From the NCBI GenBank assembly GCA_934140005.1, contig CAKPBB010000013.1, forward strand, positions 1 through 54,299: DNA of 54,299 bases, given 5' to 3'. This DNA is from an uncultured Clostridia bacterium (GTDB taxonomy: Bacteria > Bacillota > Clostridia > TANB77 > CAG-508). The position numbers and the translations under genes are program-made. Under the pieces are notes generated by a model. The model was given only the letters and a program-made list of their open reading frames with translations. It searched no databases and was not told where the DNA came from. Below, one piece after another: positions 8,049-17,441 of this stretch; the first letter of the stretch is position 1, and every line of letters starts with the position of its first letter.

Positions 8049-10088
8049 ATGAAATTAGGAAAGTTAAAATTGGATTTGAAAGATGGTTTAAAAAAGGAAT
8101 GGATAATTACTAATGGGATAGGAGGATTTTGTTCAACAACTGTAATTGGTGCGAACACAAGGAGATACCATGGTTTATTAGTTGCTTCATTAAATCCACC
8201 AGCTTCAAGATTTTTAGTATTATCAAAATTAGACGAAAGTTTAAGTATAGCAGATAGGAATTATTGTTTATATACAAATGTATGTAAAGAATATGTTTCA
8301 GATGGATTTAAAAGACTGGAAAGCTTTGAAAAAGACTATTTTCCTACTTTTAATTTTAGAATTGAAGATATAAAAATAGAGAAAAAAATTACAATGATTT
8401 ATGGAAAAAATACAACTGTAGTTTCATATAAAGTTGAAAATGGTAAACAAGCTTCTAAAATGACAATTGCACCAATAATAAATTTTAGAGATTTTCATTC
8501 AATGACACCAAATAAAGAATTTAATCTTGTTCAAAATATTAACAATAATAAAGTTTGTATAGAAGCTAATGAAAGTGTTCAAAAATCAATATATATGTAT
8601 CTAGATGAAGGAAAATATACTGCCTATAATTCAGACACTTTTAAAAATATGTATTATTTGAAGGAAGAACAAAGAGGTTTTGAATCAGAAGAAAATTTGG
8701 CTGTTACTGGAAAATACGAGATTGAGTTTGCACCCAAAGAGATAAAAGAGTTAAATTTTGTTGTATCATTAGATGATGATGTGGATAAAATTGACATTCA
8801 AAAAGCTTTTGATAATGAAAAAGCAAGAATTGAAAAAATTATTAATACTGCCGAACTAATAAAAGAAAAGAAAAAATATACAAGACAAGAAAAAGAAAAG
8901 AATCAAGTTATTAAAGATCTAATTATTACAAGTGATACTTTTATAATTGATAGACCAAAATTTAAAACAAAATCTATTATAGCAGGTTTTCCATGGTTCT
9001 TAGATTGGGGAAGGGATACCTTTATTGCTTTTGAAGGTTTACTTTTAGTTACCAAAAGGTATGAGGATGCAAAGAATGTAATAAGAACATTTTTAAAAGA
9101 TATAAAATGCGGATTAGTGCCAAACGGTTATGCTGAAGGAACTGATGAACCACTATATAATAGTGTAGATGCATCACTTTTACTTTTTGAAGTAGTTAAT
9201 AAATATTTGAAATATACAAAAGACTATGATTTTATAAAATATGAAGTATATGATAAATTAAAAGATATAGTATTTAATTATATAAAAGGAATTACACTTG
9301 ATAATAACAATATTTATATTGCAGATGACTATTTATTAAATTCTGGAACAAAAGATACTCAGAATACTTGGATGGATGCCAAAATAGGCAATTTTGCTGT
9401 TACACCGAGAAGTGGTAAAGCCGTTGAAATAAATAGTTTATGGTATAACAGCTTAAAAACATTGGAAAGTTTAGCAAAAAAATTTGAAGACAAAGAAACA
9501 ATAAATTCAGTTAAAAATTTATCTAAAAAACATAAAGAAGCATTTATTCATAAATTCTATAATCCAAAAAAGAAGTGCTTATATGATGTATTAGATGATG
9601 ATAAAATAAGACCAAATCAATTATTTGCATTAGCTACAACATATCCAGTGTTAGATTTGACTACAAAAGAAGCAAAAGAAACTTTTGAAACTTGTACTAG
9701 TAAATTATTATTAACACATGGATTAAAAACTTTGGCGCGTGGAGAAGATGGATATGTGGCAGATTATGAAGGTGATAGCTTTAAGAGAGATATGAGTTAT
9801 CATCAAGGACCAACTTGGCCATGGCTTTTAGGGATATATAATGATGCTTTTGAAAATATGATTAAAGCTGAAAAAGACGAAAAAGAAAAGAAAAAATTAC
9901 AAGAAGAATATAAAAAGTTTGTAAATGATGTATATATGACTTTTAAAAAAGAAATTTATGCAGAAGAAGGAATTGGAACAATTTCTGAAATATACAATTC
10001 AAAACTGCCATATCTTCCTGGAGGAACTTTTTCTCAAGCATGGAGTGTATCTGAAGTATTAAGAATAATTTTAAATTTAAATAAGTAA
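8049..10088 (+). CDS. glycogen debranching enzyme, amylo-alpha-1,6-glucosidase (GH133 type)
   Basis: A 679-residue cytoplasmic enzyme expected to hydrolyse alpha-1,6 branch points of glycogen. The N-terminal GDE domain begins with WIITNGIGGFCSTTVIGANT-RRYHGLLVA; the C-terminal (alpha/alpha)6-barrel carries FPWFLDWGRDTFIAFEGLLL, NGYAEGTDEPLYNSVDASL, WMDAKIGNFAVTPRSGKAVE and YHQGPTWPWLLGIY, all typical of the archaeal/bacterial amylo-glucosidase family. Length is normal. It is preceded by TTTAGGAGT at 8034 and lies 58 bases after yvcK, then 24 bases before an ABC exporter, so the whole block may be one transcript. No other glycogen gene is nearby. Confidence 0.9.
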   Translation: MKLGKLKLDLKDGLKKEWIITNGIGGFCSTTVIGANTRRYHGLLVASLNPPASRFLVLSKLDESLSIADRNYCLYTNVCKEYVSDGFKRLESFEKDYFPTFNFRIEDIKIEKKITMIYGKNTTVVSYKVENGKQASKMTIAPIINFRDFHSMTPNKEFNLVQNINNNKVCIEANESVQKSIYMYLDEGKYTAYNSDTFKNMYYLKEEQRGFESEENLAVTGKYEIEFAPKEIKELNFVVSLDDDVDKIDIQKAFDNEKARIEKIINTAELIKEKKKYTRQEKEKNQVIKDLIITSDTFIIDRPKFKTKSIIAGFPWFLDWGRDTFIAFEGLLLVTKRYEDAKNVIRTFLKDIKCGLVPNGYAEGTDEPLYNSVDASLLLFEVVNKYLKYTKDYDFIKYEVYDKLKDIVFNYIKGITLDNNNIYIADDYLLNSGTKDTQNTWMDAKIGNFAVTPRSGKAVEINSLWYNSLKTLESLAKKFEDKETINSVKNLSKKHKEAFIHKFYNPKKKCLYDVLDDDKIRPNQLFALATTYPVLDLTTKEAKETFETCTSKLLLTHGLKTLARGEDGYVADYEGDSFKRDMSYHQGPTWPWLLGIYNDAFENMIKAEKDEKEKKKLQEEYKKFVNDVYMTFKKEIYAEEGIGTISEIYNSKLPYLPGGTFSQAWSVSEVLRIILNLNK

Positions 10089-10112
10089 TTATTTGAAGAA
10101 AGAGAGCTAAAA

Positions 10113-10847
10113 ATGATTGAATTTAAAAATGTAAGTAAGTCTTATGTAGAAGAAAAAAGGTCAGTTGACAATTTGAATTTTGATGTTAAGAACGGAGAAA
10201 TATTTGGCTTTTTAGGTCCAAATGGTGCAGGGAAAACAACAACTATTAAAATGATTACAGGAATTTTAGATATAGATGAAGGTGGAGACATTTTAATAGA
10301 TGGGAGAAGCATTACAAAATCACCAATAGAAGCTAAAAGAAATTTTGGATATATGCCTGATTCACCAGATATGTTCTTAAGATTAAAAGGAATTGAATAT
10401 TTGAATTTTATTGCAGATATTTATGATGTACAAAAAAATATTCGAAAAGAGAGAATAGAAAATTTAGCTAAAAAATTTGATATTTACAATAGTTTAAATA
10501 GTCAAATTCAAAGTTATTCACACGGAATGAGACAGAAATTACTAATAGTAGGTGTGTTATTACATGATCCAAAAAATTGGATTTTAGATGAACCATTGAC
10601 AGGCTTAGATCCAAAGTCTTCACATGATTTAAAAGAAATGATGAAAAAACATAAAGAAAAAGGAAATTCAGTATTTTTTTCAACACATGTATTGGAAGTA
10701 GCAGAAAAGTTATGTGATAGAATTGGAATTATTAATAAAGGAAAATTGCTTTTTGTTGGTACTTTTGAAGAAATGAAAACAAAATTAAAAGAAAATGCCT
10801 CATTAGAAGAGCTTTTCTTAGAAATAACAGAAAAAAGTGATAAGTAG
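10113..10847 (+). CDS. ABC transporter ATP-binding protein
   Basis: 244 residues, a single ABC ATPase domain: Walker A GPNGAGKTT near residue 37, ABC signature SYSHGMRQ, Walker B with WILDEPLTGLDP, and the switch histidine in STHVLE. This is the ABC-2/NatA-like exporter class. The gene is 12 bases upstream of a polytopic membrane protein, its presumed permease. Substrate cannot be inferred. Confidence 0.92.
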   Translation: MIEFKNVSKSYVEEKRSVDNLNFDVKNGEIFGFLGPNGAGKTTTIKMITGILDIDEGGDILIDGRSITKSPIEAKRNFGYMPDSPDMFLRLKGIEYLNFIADIYDVQKNIRKERIENLAKKFDIYNSLNSQIQSYSHGMRQKLLIVGVLLHDPKNWILDEPLTGLDPKSSHDLKEMMKKHKEKGNSVFFSTHVLEVAEKLCDRIGIINKGKLLFVGTFEEMKTKLKENASLEELFLEITEKSDK

Positions 10848-10859
10848 AGGATTATTTAT

Positions 10860-12503
10860 ATGAAAGATGTTTTTAATTTGACAAAAGTTTTAATAAAAAA
10901 CTCATTTCAAAAGAATGAAAATAAAAAAAATAGTAAATTGGGAAAAGTTGGAAAAATAATTATATATATACTTTTATATGCGTATATATCAGGAATAGTC
11001 GCATACATGAGTTATCAAGTTTTAAATGTTCTTATTCCAGTAAAAAGTGAATATTTATTTTTAAAAGTTATATTTGGAAGCACAGTATTACTTATAATGT
11101 TTAGGACTTTATTTTCTGCATTAAATGTATTATACTTTTCGAAAGATTTAGAATATATTTTGCCATTACCGATTAAGTCAAAGAAGATATTAATGGCTAA
11201 ATGCAATATATTAATATTTTCACATTATTTAGTTATGCTTCCTTTTTTATTACCAGCTTTAATTGTTTATGGTGTAATGTTTCATGTTGGGGCATTGTAT
11301 TATTTGTATTTGTTATTAGTTTTTTTGTTATTTCCAATTGTACCAACAATGTTTATAGTAACTTGCCTTATAATTGTTATGAGATTTACAGATGTTATTA
11401 AAAATAAAGACTTTGTTCAATACATAACTGTTGCATTAACATTAATTTTTATTATTACAATGCAATTTACTGGAATGAATACTCAAGAACTTGATAACAC
11501 AGAAATTTTAGCAATAATGAAAAAAGCAGATACAACAATAGGTAATGCAACAAGAATTTTTGGAATTATAAAAATGTCAGCAATAACATTAAATGAATAC
11601 TACGATTTGAATGGTTTGATTTTCTTTGTTGGATTGGTTGTATCTAGTTTTATTATATATCATGTATTTATTTTGGCAGCTTCAAGAGCATATTTAGTTA
11701 GTGCGACTAAAAGCTTATCAAACGGAATAAAACAAAATAAGAAAATTAATGAAAAAATTTATTTGAAGAGTTCTATTAAAAGAGCATATGTATCAAAAGA
11801 ATTTAGAAATTTGATACGAAATCCAATATTTTTTATGCAATGTATTTTACCACCAGTAATATTTCCAATAATTATGAGTTTACCAATTTTTATGCAAATA
11901 TATGGAAATGAACCAATACCAGAAGAGTATATTCCAACTATAACAGAAATATCAACCAATCCATCAATTCTTGGACTAGTTTTAGGAGTGCTTTGCTTTT
12001 TGTTTTTATTTAATTTTATTTCTGCTACTGCAATTTCAAGAGATGCAGAAAATGCTACTATAATGAAATATTTACCAATAGAATTAGAAAAACAAATTGT
12101 ATATAAAATTTATCCAGGAATTATTATGAATATTTTTCCAATTTTATATGTTATAATTTTATTAGCAATTGTATTAAAAGTTAAAATATATATACTATTA
12201 GAACTATTTATTATGAGCACATTATTAAATATCTTATTAAATTATATAGGAATAATTATTGACTTAAAGAGACCAAAATTAAATTGGACTAGTGAATATA
12301 ATGTAGTAAAACAAAATATGAATATTTTCTATTTTATGATATTCTCTTTGATTGAAATAGGAATTTTATTACTTATTGCTTTTAAGATACAAAATGTTGG
12401 ATTATATTTTGGAATTATTACAATTGTATTGGGTGCACAATTATTTTTTATAATTAATTACATCAAAAAAAATATTAACAGTTTATTTGAAAAGATATAT
12501 TAA
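10860..12503 (+). CDS. ABC exporter permease
   Basis: 547 residues, with roughly twelve hydrophobic segments spread over the protein and an N-terminal basic region before the first helix. It pairs with the ATPase just upstream (12-base gap) to form an exporter of unknown substrate. The segment SRDAENATIMKYLPIELEKQ between helices fits the cytoplasmic coupling loop of the putative-ABC-exporter family in Firmicutes. The DNA is particularly AT-rich (60 bases at 12181 contain 8 G+C by hand count), as expected for a membrane protein in this genome. Confidence 0.8.
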   Translation: MKDVFNLTKVLIKNSFQKNENKKNSKLGKVGKIIIYILLYAYISGIVAYMSYQVLNVLIPVKSEYLFLKVIFGSTVLLIMFRTLFSALNVLYFSKDLEYILPLPIKSKKILMAKCNILIFSHYLVMLPFLLPALIVYGVMFHVGALYYLYLLLVFLLFPIVPTMFIVTCLIIVMRFTDVIKNKDFVQYITVALTLIFIITMQFTGMNTQELDNTEILAIMKKADTTIGNATRIFGIIKMSAITLNEYYDLNGLIFFVGLVVSSFIIYHVFILAASRAYLVSATKSLSNGIKQNKKINEKIYLKSSIKRAYVSKEFRNLIRNPIFFMQCILPPVIFPIIMSLPIFMQIYGNEPIPEEYIPTITEISTNPSILGLVLGVLCFLFLFNFISATAISRDAENATIMKYLPIELEKQIVYKIYPGIIMNIFPILYVIILLAIVLKVKIYILLELFIMSTLLNILLNYIGIIIDLKRPKLNWTSEYNVVKQNMNIFYFMIFSLIEIGILLLIAFKIQNVGLYFGIITIVLGAQLFFIINYIKKNINSLFEKIY

Positions 12504-12555
12504 TAAATTCATATAGACATTTTTTACACATATATTTAGTGTAGAGAGGTTTATA

Positions 12556-13779
12556 ATGATTAATTTAACAGTAGTGAATTTAAAAGAAATTATAAAGAGA
12601 TTAGTTAAGATTATCATTGCAACCATTCTGGTAGCAATGATTTTCTATTTTGCCCAAATTATTATGGGAAAAGTAGAGAGAATAAGTAGTAATAGAAATG
12701 ATTCAAAAAAATATATAAAAGTTATGAAGAGTTCTTTAGCTCTTTTTAGTTTTGGCGATAGTGATATTAAACCTAATAAAGTGAAAAATGCCAAAAAGAT
12801 AATTTCATCAGAGATAAAATTATTGTCAAATGAAGAAACTATTATGGAACAGGAGAATCAAGAAGAAGTAGTTGAATTTGAATCTAAGCTAGTGGAAAAT
12901 AATGAGGAAATGTCAAAATTAACAACCAATACTTTAGATGAAAAAAATGAACAAATAAATAATATTGAAAAAGAAGTAAACTCTAATGAATCTGAAGATA
13001 TTTTTAATATTCCTAAAAAAGCTGAAACCAAAGTGAATAGTGATAAGAACAAAAAAGATAGTTTTAATACTACATATGGAAGTGTTAAAATAAAGAATGA
13101 ATCTAAATATACTTTGACAGAAGATATATTAAAACCAGATGTTGATTATTCTAACAAAAAGGATATTGTTATTTTTCATACTCATACATGTGAAAGTTAT
13201 ACAGCAACTGATGCCGAACAATATGAGCCTAGTGGAAATTTTAGAACGATAGATTTGAATCATTCAGTGGCAAGAGTAGGAAGTGTGCTAACAGAAGATT
13301 TAACAAAACTTGGATATAATGTAATTCATTCTACTACATATCATGACTATCCTGCTTATACTGGTTCATATACAAGGTCTATGGCAACTGTAAAAAATAT
13401 TTTGCAAGAAAACAATAACATAGAAAATGTAATAGATTTACATAGAGATGCAATTGGAAGTGATAGTTCTTATGGACCTACTGTACAGATAGGTGATGAA
13501 AGGGTAGCACAGTTAATGTTTGTTATTGGTACAAATGGAGGAGGCTTAGAACATTCAAACTGGCAACAGAATTTAAAACTAGCAGTTAAGGTACAAGAAA
13601 AAGCTGAAGAAATGTATCCAGATTTGTTTAAACCAATGATAGTAAGAAATTCAAGATATAATCAGAATTTAGCCAAAGGAGCATGTATAATAGAAGTTGG
13701 TGCGACGGGGAATACATTAGAAGAATGCAATGCAAGTATGAAATACTTAGCAAGTGTTATTTCAGAAGTAATGAAATAA
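12556..13779 (+). CDS. spoIIP: stage II sporulation protein P
   Basis: SpoIIP is the amidase/endopeptidase that, with SpoIID and SpoIIM, thins septal peptidoglycan and drives engulfment of the forespore. 407 residues: a membrane anchor at about 15-37, a long acidic low-complexity linker, and a C-terminal SpoIIP domain (about 195-405) with IVIFHTHTCESYTATD, NVIDLHRDAI and KGACIIEVGATGNTLEE, which carry the expected metal ligands and Glu. The usual HTHTSESY has Cys in place of the second Ser. This is the only sporulation-specific gene in the window; gpr, its frequent neighbour, is absent. GAGAGG at 12544 sets the start. Confidence 0.93.
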   Translation: MINLTVVNLKEIIKRLVKIIIATILVAMIFYFAQIIMGKVERISSNRNDSKKYIKVMKSSLALFSFGDSDIKPNKVKNAKKIISSEIKLLSNEETIMEQENQEEVVEFESKLVENNEEMSKLTTNTLDEKNEQINNIEKEVNSNESEDIFNIPKKAETKVNSDKNKKDSFNTTYGSVKIKNESKYTLTEDILKPDVDYSNKKDIVIFHTHTCESYTATDAEQYEPSGNFRTIDLNHSVARVGSVLTEDLTKLGYNVIHSTTYHDYPAYTGSYTRSMATVKNILQENNNIENVIDLHRDAIGSDSSYGPTVQIGDERVAQLMFVIGTNGGGLEHSNWQQNLKLAVKVQEKAEEMYPDLFKPMIVRNSRYNQNLAKGACIIEVGATGNTLEECNASMKYLASVISEVMK

Positions 13780-13811
13780 ATAAGTATAATAAAAGAAGTG
13801 AAATATTTATT

Positions 13812-13864
13812 AAAATGTACTCAATTGGTGGAATTAAAAAGTGCCCTCCAATTGAGTACATTTT
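13812..13864. terminator. bidirectional terminator between spoIIP and tmcAL
   Basis: AAAATGTACTCAATTGG (13812-13828) and CCAATTGAGTACATTTT (13848-13864) form a perfect 17-base stem with a 19-base loop. A-run and T-run on the two sides let it act on both converging transcripts. Confidence 0.85.
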
Positions 13865-13878
13865 ATTATTTTTATGGT

Positions 13879-15108
13879 TTATTTGAACTCAACTATATTG
13901 TGTGTATAATCCAAATTAGCAATAGAATTAGAACCATAAGCAAGAGTATAAACATTTGTTGCAAAAATATCTTTTGAAATCATTGTATGTAGATGTTTAT
14001 CTGTATTATTTTCCATAAATTTTTTAAGTGATACAATTATCTGAAGTTTAGGATTTTGATTTGCAATAGCAGAAAGCATTTTCTTTCCATTGCTATTGAA
14101 ACCTAAAACTCGAATATATGGCATTTGCTTTTTTGATAGCTCTATGTCTTTTTTAGAAATATTTAGAAGAGCATATAGCAAAATTCTTTGAATACGACTT
14201 TGAGTATATCTTTTAGATTTTATTTTTGCAACCAAATCTAAAAGGGTATTAGAAGTATTAGCTGCTATTTTTATTTTATTTTCTAAACCTTCAGAAACAT
14301 CTGGCAAATTTGCAATTTCAGATAAAGTCATTTTTCGAAGAGTATAGATTATTTCTTTTTCAAACACAGCTAAATCAGCAATAACTTGTCCAAGCTTTTG
14401 TTTTTCTTCAATAATTTCGTAAGTTTCATATGGTACAACATAATGGATATTTTTATTTTTTTGTAGCATAGTTCTAATAGCTGTTGCACTGGCTATACCA
14501 CTTTTAATATCAGTACTATTATAGTCACTATATTTTCTTTTTAAAGTGATTGGTTGTATTGCACTTTTATGTTTTTTTAGTGATTTTAAATATTCTACAC
14601 CAAGAATATTATTTGGATTTTCTAATATTTCTGTATATTTTTGTGAACCACCAAAATACATTTGTATTGCTAGTTCTCGAGCTTTAGGATAAGAAAGACC
14701 AGAACGAAGTTGCTTAGTTATTAAATTAGAAAATTCTTTAGGCTCTTTGTACAAAATTTCAGCTACATCATTTAATGGAGAAAGTTCACCAATTTCACTT
14801 CCAAAAGAAACATAGTCCACAATCCCAAGACCAGTTAATATTTTTATAGCACCATCAGCAAAATTTTCAGCACTTGAAATTGCATAAAGAGTAGGAAGTT
14901 CAATAACTAGATCAATACCAGCTTTTAAAGCCATTTCTGCACGAGACCATTTATCAACTAAAGCAGTATTACCTCTTTGTACAAAATTTCCACTCATAAC
15001 TGCAATAGAAAAATTTGTATGTGTTAATTTTTTTGATTCTTGTAAATGTAGAATATGTCCATTATGAAATGGATTATATTCAGATATAATTCCTAAAACA
15101 CCGTTCAA
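13879..15108 (-). CDS. tmcAL: tRNA(Met) cytidine acetate ligase
   Basis: TmcAL uses ATP and acetate to make N4-acetylcytidine at the wobble base of elongator tRNA-Met. 409 residues. The nucleotidyltransferase fold opens with GIISEYNPFHNGHILHLQ (HxGH) and continues with VMSGNFVQRG and KWSRAEMALKAGIDLVIELP. A longer frame reaches 15177, but the adds are hydrophobic and non-homologous. I chose the TTG at 15108: on the minus strand GGTGGTGAT lies 5 bases upstream and the product begins MNGVLGIISEYNPF, matching the family. Convergent with spoIIP and divergent from rnhA. Confidence 0.93.
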   Translation of the reverse strand: MNGVLGIISEYNPFHNGHILHLQESKKLTHTNFSIAVMSGNFVQRGNTALVDKWSRAEMALKAGIDLVIELPTLYAISSAENFADGAIKILTGLGIVDYVSFGSEIGELSPLNDVAEILYKEPKEFSNLITKQLRSGLSYPKARELAIQMYFGGSQKYTEILENPNNILGVEYLKSLKKHKSAIQPITLKRKYSDYNSTDIKSGIASATAIRTMLQKNKNIHYVVPYETYEIIEEKQKLGQVIADLAVFEKEIIYTLRKMTLSEIANLPDVSEGLENKIKIAANTSNTLLDLVAKIKSKRYTQSRIQRILLYALLNISKKDIELSKKQMPYIRVLGFNSNGKKMLSAIANQNPKLQIIVSLKKFMENNTDKHLHTMISKDIFATNVYTLAYGSNSIANLDYTHNIVEFK

Positions 15109-15124
15109 ATATATCACCACCATA

Positions 15125-15153
15125 TTGTAAGATTTTAAATTTATTGCTATAAT
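15125..15153 (+). promoter_or_regulatory. rnhA promoter
   Basis: TTGTAA (15125-15130), 17 bases, TATAAT (15148-15153), in the divergent tmcAL-rnhA gap. Confidence 0.7.
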
Positions 15154-15202
15154 ATCATATATTAATAAAAAAAACAAATATTATTTAAGTAGAAGAGGAA
15201 AA

Positions 15203-15646
15203 ATGAAGGAGATTACAATTTATACAGATGGAGCATGTTCAGGAAACCCAGGACCAGGTGGTTGGGGAGCAGTGCTTATCTTTGGAAATACTCAAAAAGA
15301 AATTTCAGGTGGAGCAAAAGATACAACTAATAATATTATGGAGATGACAGCTGTTATTGAAGCTTTAAAACTTTTAAAAGAACCATGTGTAGTTAGTTTA
15401 TATAGTGATAGTGCTTATGTAGTAAATGCTTTTAAAGAACATTGGATAGAAGGTTGGATTGCAAAAGGTTGGGTTAATTCAAAAAAAGAGCCTGTAAAGA
15501 ACAAAGAGCTTTGGCTTGAAATGATTGAATTGACTAATAAACATAAAGTTAATTTTATAAAAGTAAAAGGTCATAGTACAAATGAATTAAATAATAGATG
15601 TGATTTTTTGGCAACATCTGCAGCAAAGAAAATAGCAAATAGTTAA
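15203..15646 (+). CDS. rnhA: ribonuclease HI
   Basis: Cleaves the RNA strand of RNA-DNA hybrids (R-loops, Okazaki primers). 147 residues, the normal length. The catalytic carboxylates are in place: D9 (YTDGACSGNPGPGGWGA), E47 (NNIMEMTA), D69 (YSDSAY) and D134, with H124 in VKGHS. AGAAGAGG precedes the ATG. Ends 158 bases before the first foreign-composition cassette. Confidence 0.95.
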   Translation: MKEITIYTDGACSGNPGPGGWGAVLIFGNTQKEISGGAKDTTNNIMEMTAVIEALKLLKEPCVVSLYSDSAYVVNAFKEHWIEGWIAKGWVNSKKEPVKNKELWLEMIELTNKHKVNFIKVKGHSTNELNNRCDFLATSAAKKIANS

Positions 15647-15692
15647 TTTATATATTTATATTTATAAATAATAATTTAATTTGGTCAAAAAA

Positions 15693-15721
15693 TTGAATTT
15701 TGCTAGAAAGTGTGGTAAAAT
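15693..15721 (+). promoter_or_regulatory. promoter of cassette 1
   Basis: TTGAAT (15693-15698), 17 bases, TAAAAT (15716-15721). A leader of about 75 bases follows. Confidence 0.6.
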
Positions 15722-15748
15722 TAGAAAGTGTCTAGTATTACAACTATA

Positions 15749-15773
15749 TTAGATGCAAGGATATTTCATCTAA
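15749..15773 (+). promoter_or_regulatory. leader hairpin of cassette 1
   Basis: TTAGATG (15749-15755) pairs with CATCTAA (15767-15773), loop of 11, in the untranslated leader 20 bases before AAGGAGG. Compare the leader hairpins at 28988 and 53705. Confidence 0.5.
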
Positions 15774-15804
15774 ATAAAAAGTTTTATTAAGGAGGTTAGA
15801 CCCT

Positions 15805-16734
15805 ATGAGAAAAGCAACTATGAAAATCCGGATTAGTGATGGTAAGGCAATTAGCGCCAAGGTTTTACCAGATGGAAGTTGTGAGATAGCTATTGAGCTG
15901 GATATGCTCAAGGTTTCTGGCAATAATGTCGAGGTAAGTATCGAGTCAGAAGAAGGCAAAGGAATCTGCATTTCACCGACGGTTAAGAAGCCAGATTTAC
16001 AGGTTGTCGAAAATGGAGAAAAAGTCATTAGGTTTGAAGAGATAAAAAGGAGTCAATGTGTTGGCAATGAAGCAAAATTCATTTTAATTGAAGCTTCAAA
16101 ATTTACAGCTGATGATCCTATTTTCGATTATGAACCTAAAACCGGACATGAGAAATGGGTAAAAGAACAGCTATTGCGTGTGGCACAAAGTAAAATACCT
16201 GACTTTTATAGACCAAACTGTGATCCGTCTATTAATGCAAACGGAGGCATTATGTATGCTTTTGGTGAAGAACCAGCTGTTGGGCTTTCCTATCGATGGT
16301 GGACAGAAGCTGCTAATAACTTTATGCCAGAGAGAGGAAGTCGTATAGGAACGATAGAAGAATACGGAGCTTTTTTGATAGTATTGATGAAACGTATGCT
16401 TGAAGAAAAGTGGAGTATTGAAAGCATATGGAAAAGAGTATGTAATGATTCAAGTACAATTGGCCATTATCGTACTTCACCTGATGCAAGATATCGCTTG
16501 GAAGGTACAGGTTCAAGAGCATTTTGTGGTTTTTGTGACTTAGGCAATGTTAGCAAAATTGTAGCTGAGAATAAAGCTACTGCTCTTGATCCGAATTCGG
16601 GACATATCTTGTGTGGCGGTAGCTACAATATGGATGGTGCGAGAGCTGATTTGGCAAGAGCATATGCTAAAACAAGCAATTATGCCAACTTTACTGGAGA
16701 CTTTTCCGTTGGCTGGGTAGTTCTCGAAAAGTAA
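15805..16734 (+). CDS. unrecognised protein, cassette 1
   Basis: 309 residues, function not recognised. The first 80 residues are strongly beta-patterned; the rest is mixed and rich in aromatic residues and Gly, with a middle part around WVKEQLLRVAQSKIPDFYRP, then MPERGSRIGTIEEYGAFL and a C-terminal part with CGFCDLGN, LCGGSYNMDGARADLARAY and SVGWVVLE. No signal peptide or membrane segment. Composition is foreign here: 28 of 60 bases are G+C at 16261-16320, against 20 of 60 in tgt at 18661-18720. AAGGAGG precedes the start. It sits between rnhA and coaE with its own promoter, leader hairpin and 3' hairpin. The style of the protein reminds me of orphan families in Patescibacteria metagenomes; I could not verify this. 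Confidence 0.8.
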   Translation: MRKATMKIRISDGKAISAKVLPDGSCEIAIELDMLKVSGNNVEVSIESEEGKGICISPTVKKPDLQVVENGEKVIRFEEIKRSQCVGNEAKFILIEASKFTADDPIFDYEPKTGHEKWVKEQLLRVAQSKIPDFYRPNCDPSINANGGIMYAFGEEPAVGLSYRWWTEAANNFMPERGSRIGTIEEYGAFLIVLMKRMLEEKWSIESIWKRVCNDSSTIGHYRTSPDARYRLEGTGSRAFCGFCDLGNVSKIVAENKATALDPNSGHILCGGSYNMDGARADLARAYAKTSNYANFTGDFSVGWVVLEK

Positions 16735-16755
16735 GAACATAACCAATACTAGTCT

Positions 16756-16786
16756 AGTGTGGTGCTTCCTGTATGGAGGCACCACG
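16756..16786 (+). terminator. 3' hairpin of cassette 1 (no T-run)
   Basis: GTGTGGTGCTTCC (16756-16768) pairs with GGAGGCACCACGC (16774-16786) over 13 pairs including two G-U, with loop TGTAT. No T-run follows, so it may be a 3'-end stabiliser or processing site rather than a full intrinsic terminator; coaE, 34 bases on, has no clear promoter of its own. Confidence 0.6.
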
Positions 16787-16819
16787 CTATAATATTAATA
16801 TTCAAAGGAATTTTATAAA

Positions 16820-17413
16820 ATGAAAATAATAGGAATTACAGGTAATTCAGGGTCTGGAAAAACAACATTAAGTGAAATTTTTAGAGAGAATGGTATTAAA
16901 GTAATAGATTGTGATAGAGTATCAAGAGAATTAAATTCTCCAGATACTGAATATATGAAAAAAATAGTATTAACTTTTGGAAAAGAAATCTTAAAAGAAG
17001 ATGGAAGTTTAGATAGAAAAAAGTTAAGTGATATAATTTATAATAATGAAGAGGCACTTAATAAGTTAAATCAGTTAACTTTCAAGTATGTTGTTGATGA
17101 AATTTTAGCAAGAATAAGAGTATTTGAAACAATTGACGAGAAAATTGTTGGGATAGATGCCCCATTATTATATGAAGCAGGTCTTGACAAGTTTTGTGAT
17201 TATATAATTGGTGTTATTGCTAAAGATGATATTAAAGTTGAAAGAATATGTAAAAGGGATAATATATCAGCTGATGTTGCAAAACAAAGATTAAAAATTC
17301 AAAAAGATGATAATTTCTTTAGAAAAAGAGTTAACGAAATAGTAGAAAATAATTCAGATGATACAACTGAATTAGAAAAAATTGTCAAAAATTTAATTAA
17401 TAAATATAATTAA
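16820..17413 (+). CDS. coaE: dephospho-CoA kinase
   Basis: Final step of coenzyme A synthesis: ATP-dependent 3'-phosphorylation of dephospho-CoA. 197 residues, normal. P-loop GNSGSGKTT (8-16), IDCDRVSRE, the lid/acceptor segment GIDAPLLYEAGL and the DNISADVAKQRLKIQ region are present. AAAGGA precedes the ATG. It begins the coaE-queA-tgt block; cassette 1 lies directly upstream and may supply read-through transcription. Confidence 0.93.
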   Translation: MKIIGITGNSGSGKTTLSEIFRENGIKVIDCDRVSRELNSPDTEYMKKIVLTFGKEILKEDGSLDRKKLSDIIYNNEEALNKLNQLTFKYVVDEILARIRVFETIDEKIVGIDAPLLYEAGLDKFCDYIIGVIAKDDIKVERICKRDNISADVAKQRLKIQKDDNFFRKRVNEIVENNSDDTTELEKIVKNLINKYN

Positions 17414-17441
17414 TGTAGTAATGTATGGAGGAATATAGAAA

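Noticed and set aside
12504..12555. SigE-like promoter before spoIIP (CATATAGA)
   Set aside because: Only a weak match to the -10 and no convincing -35; not claimed.
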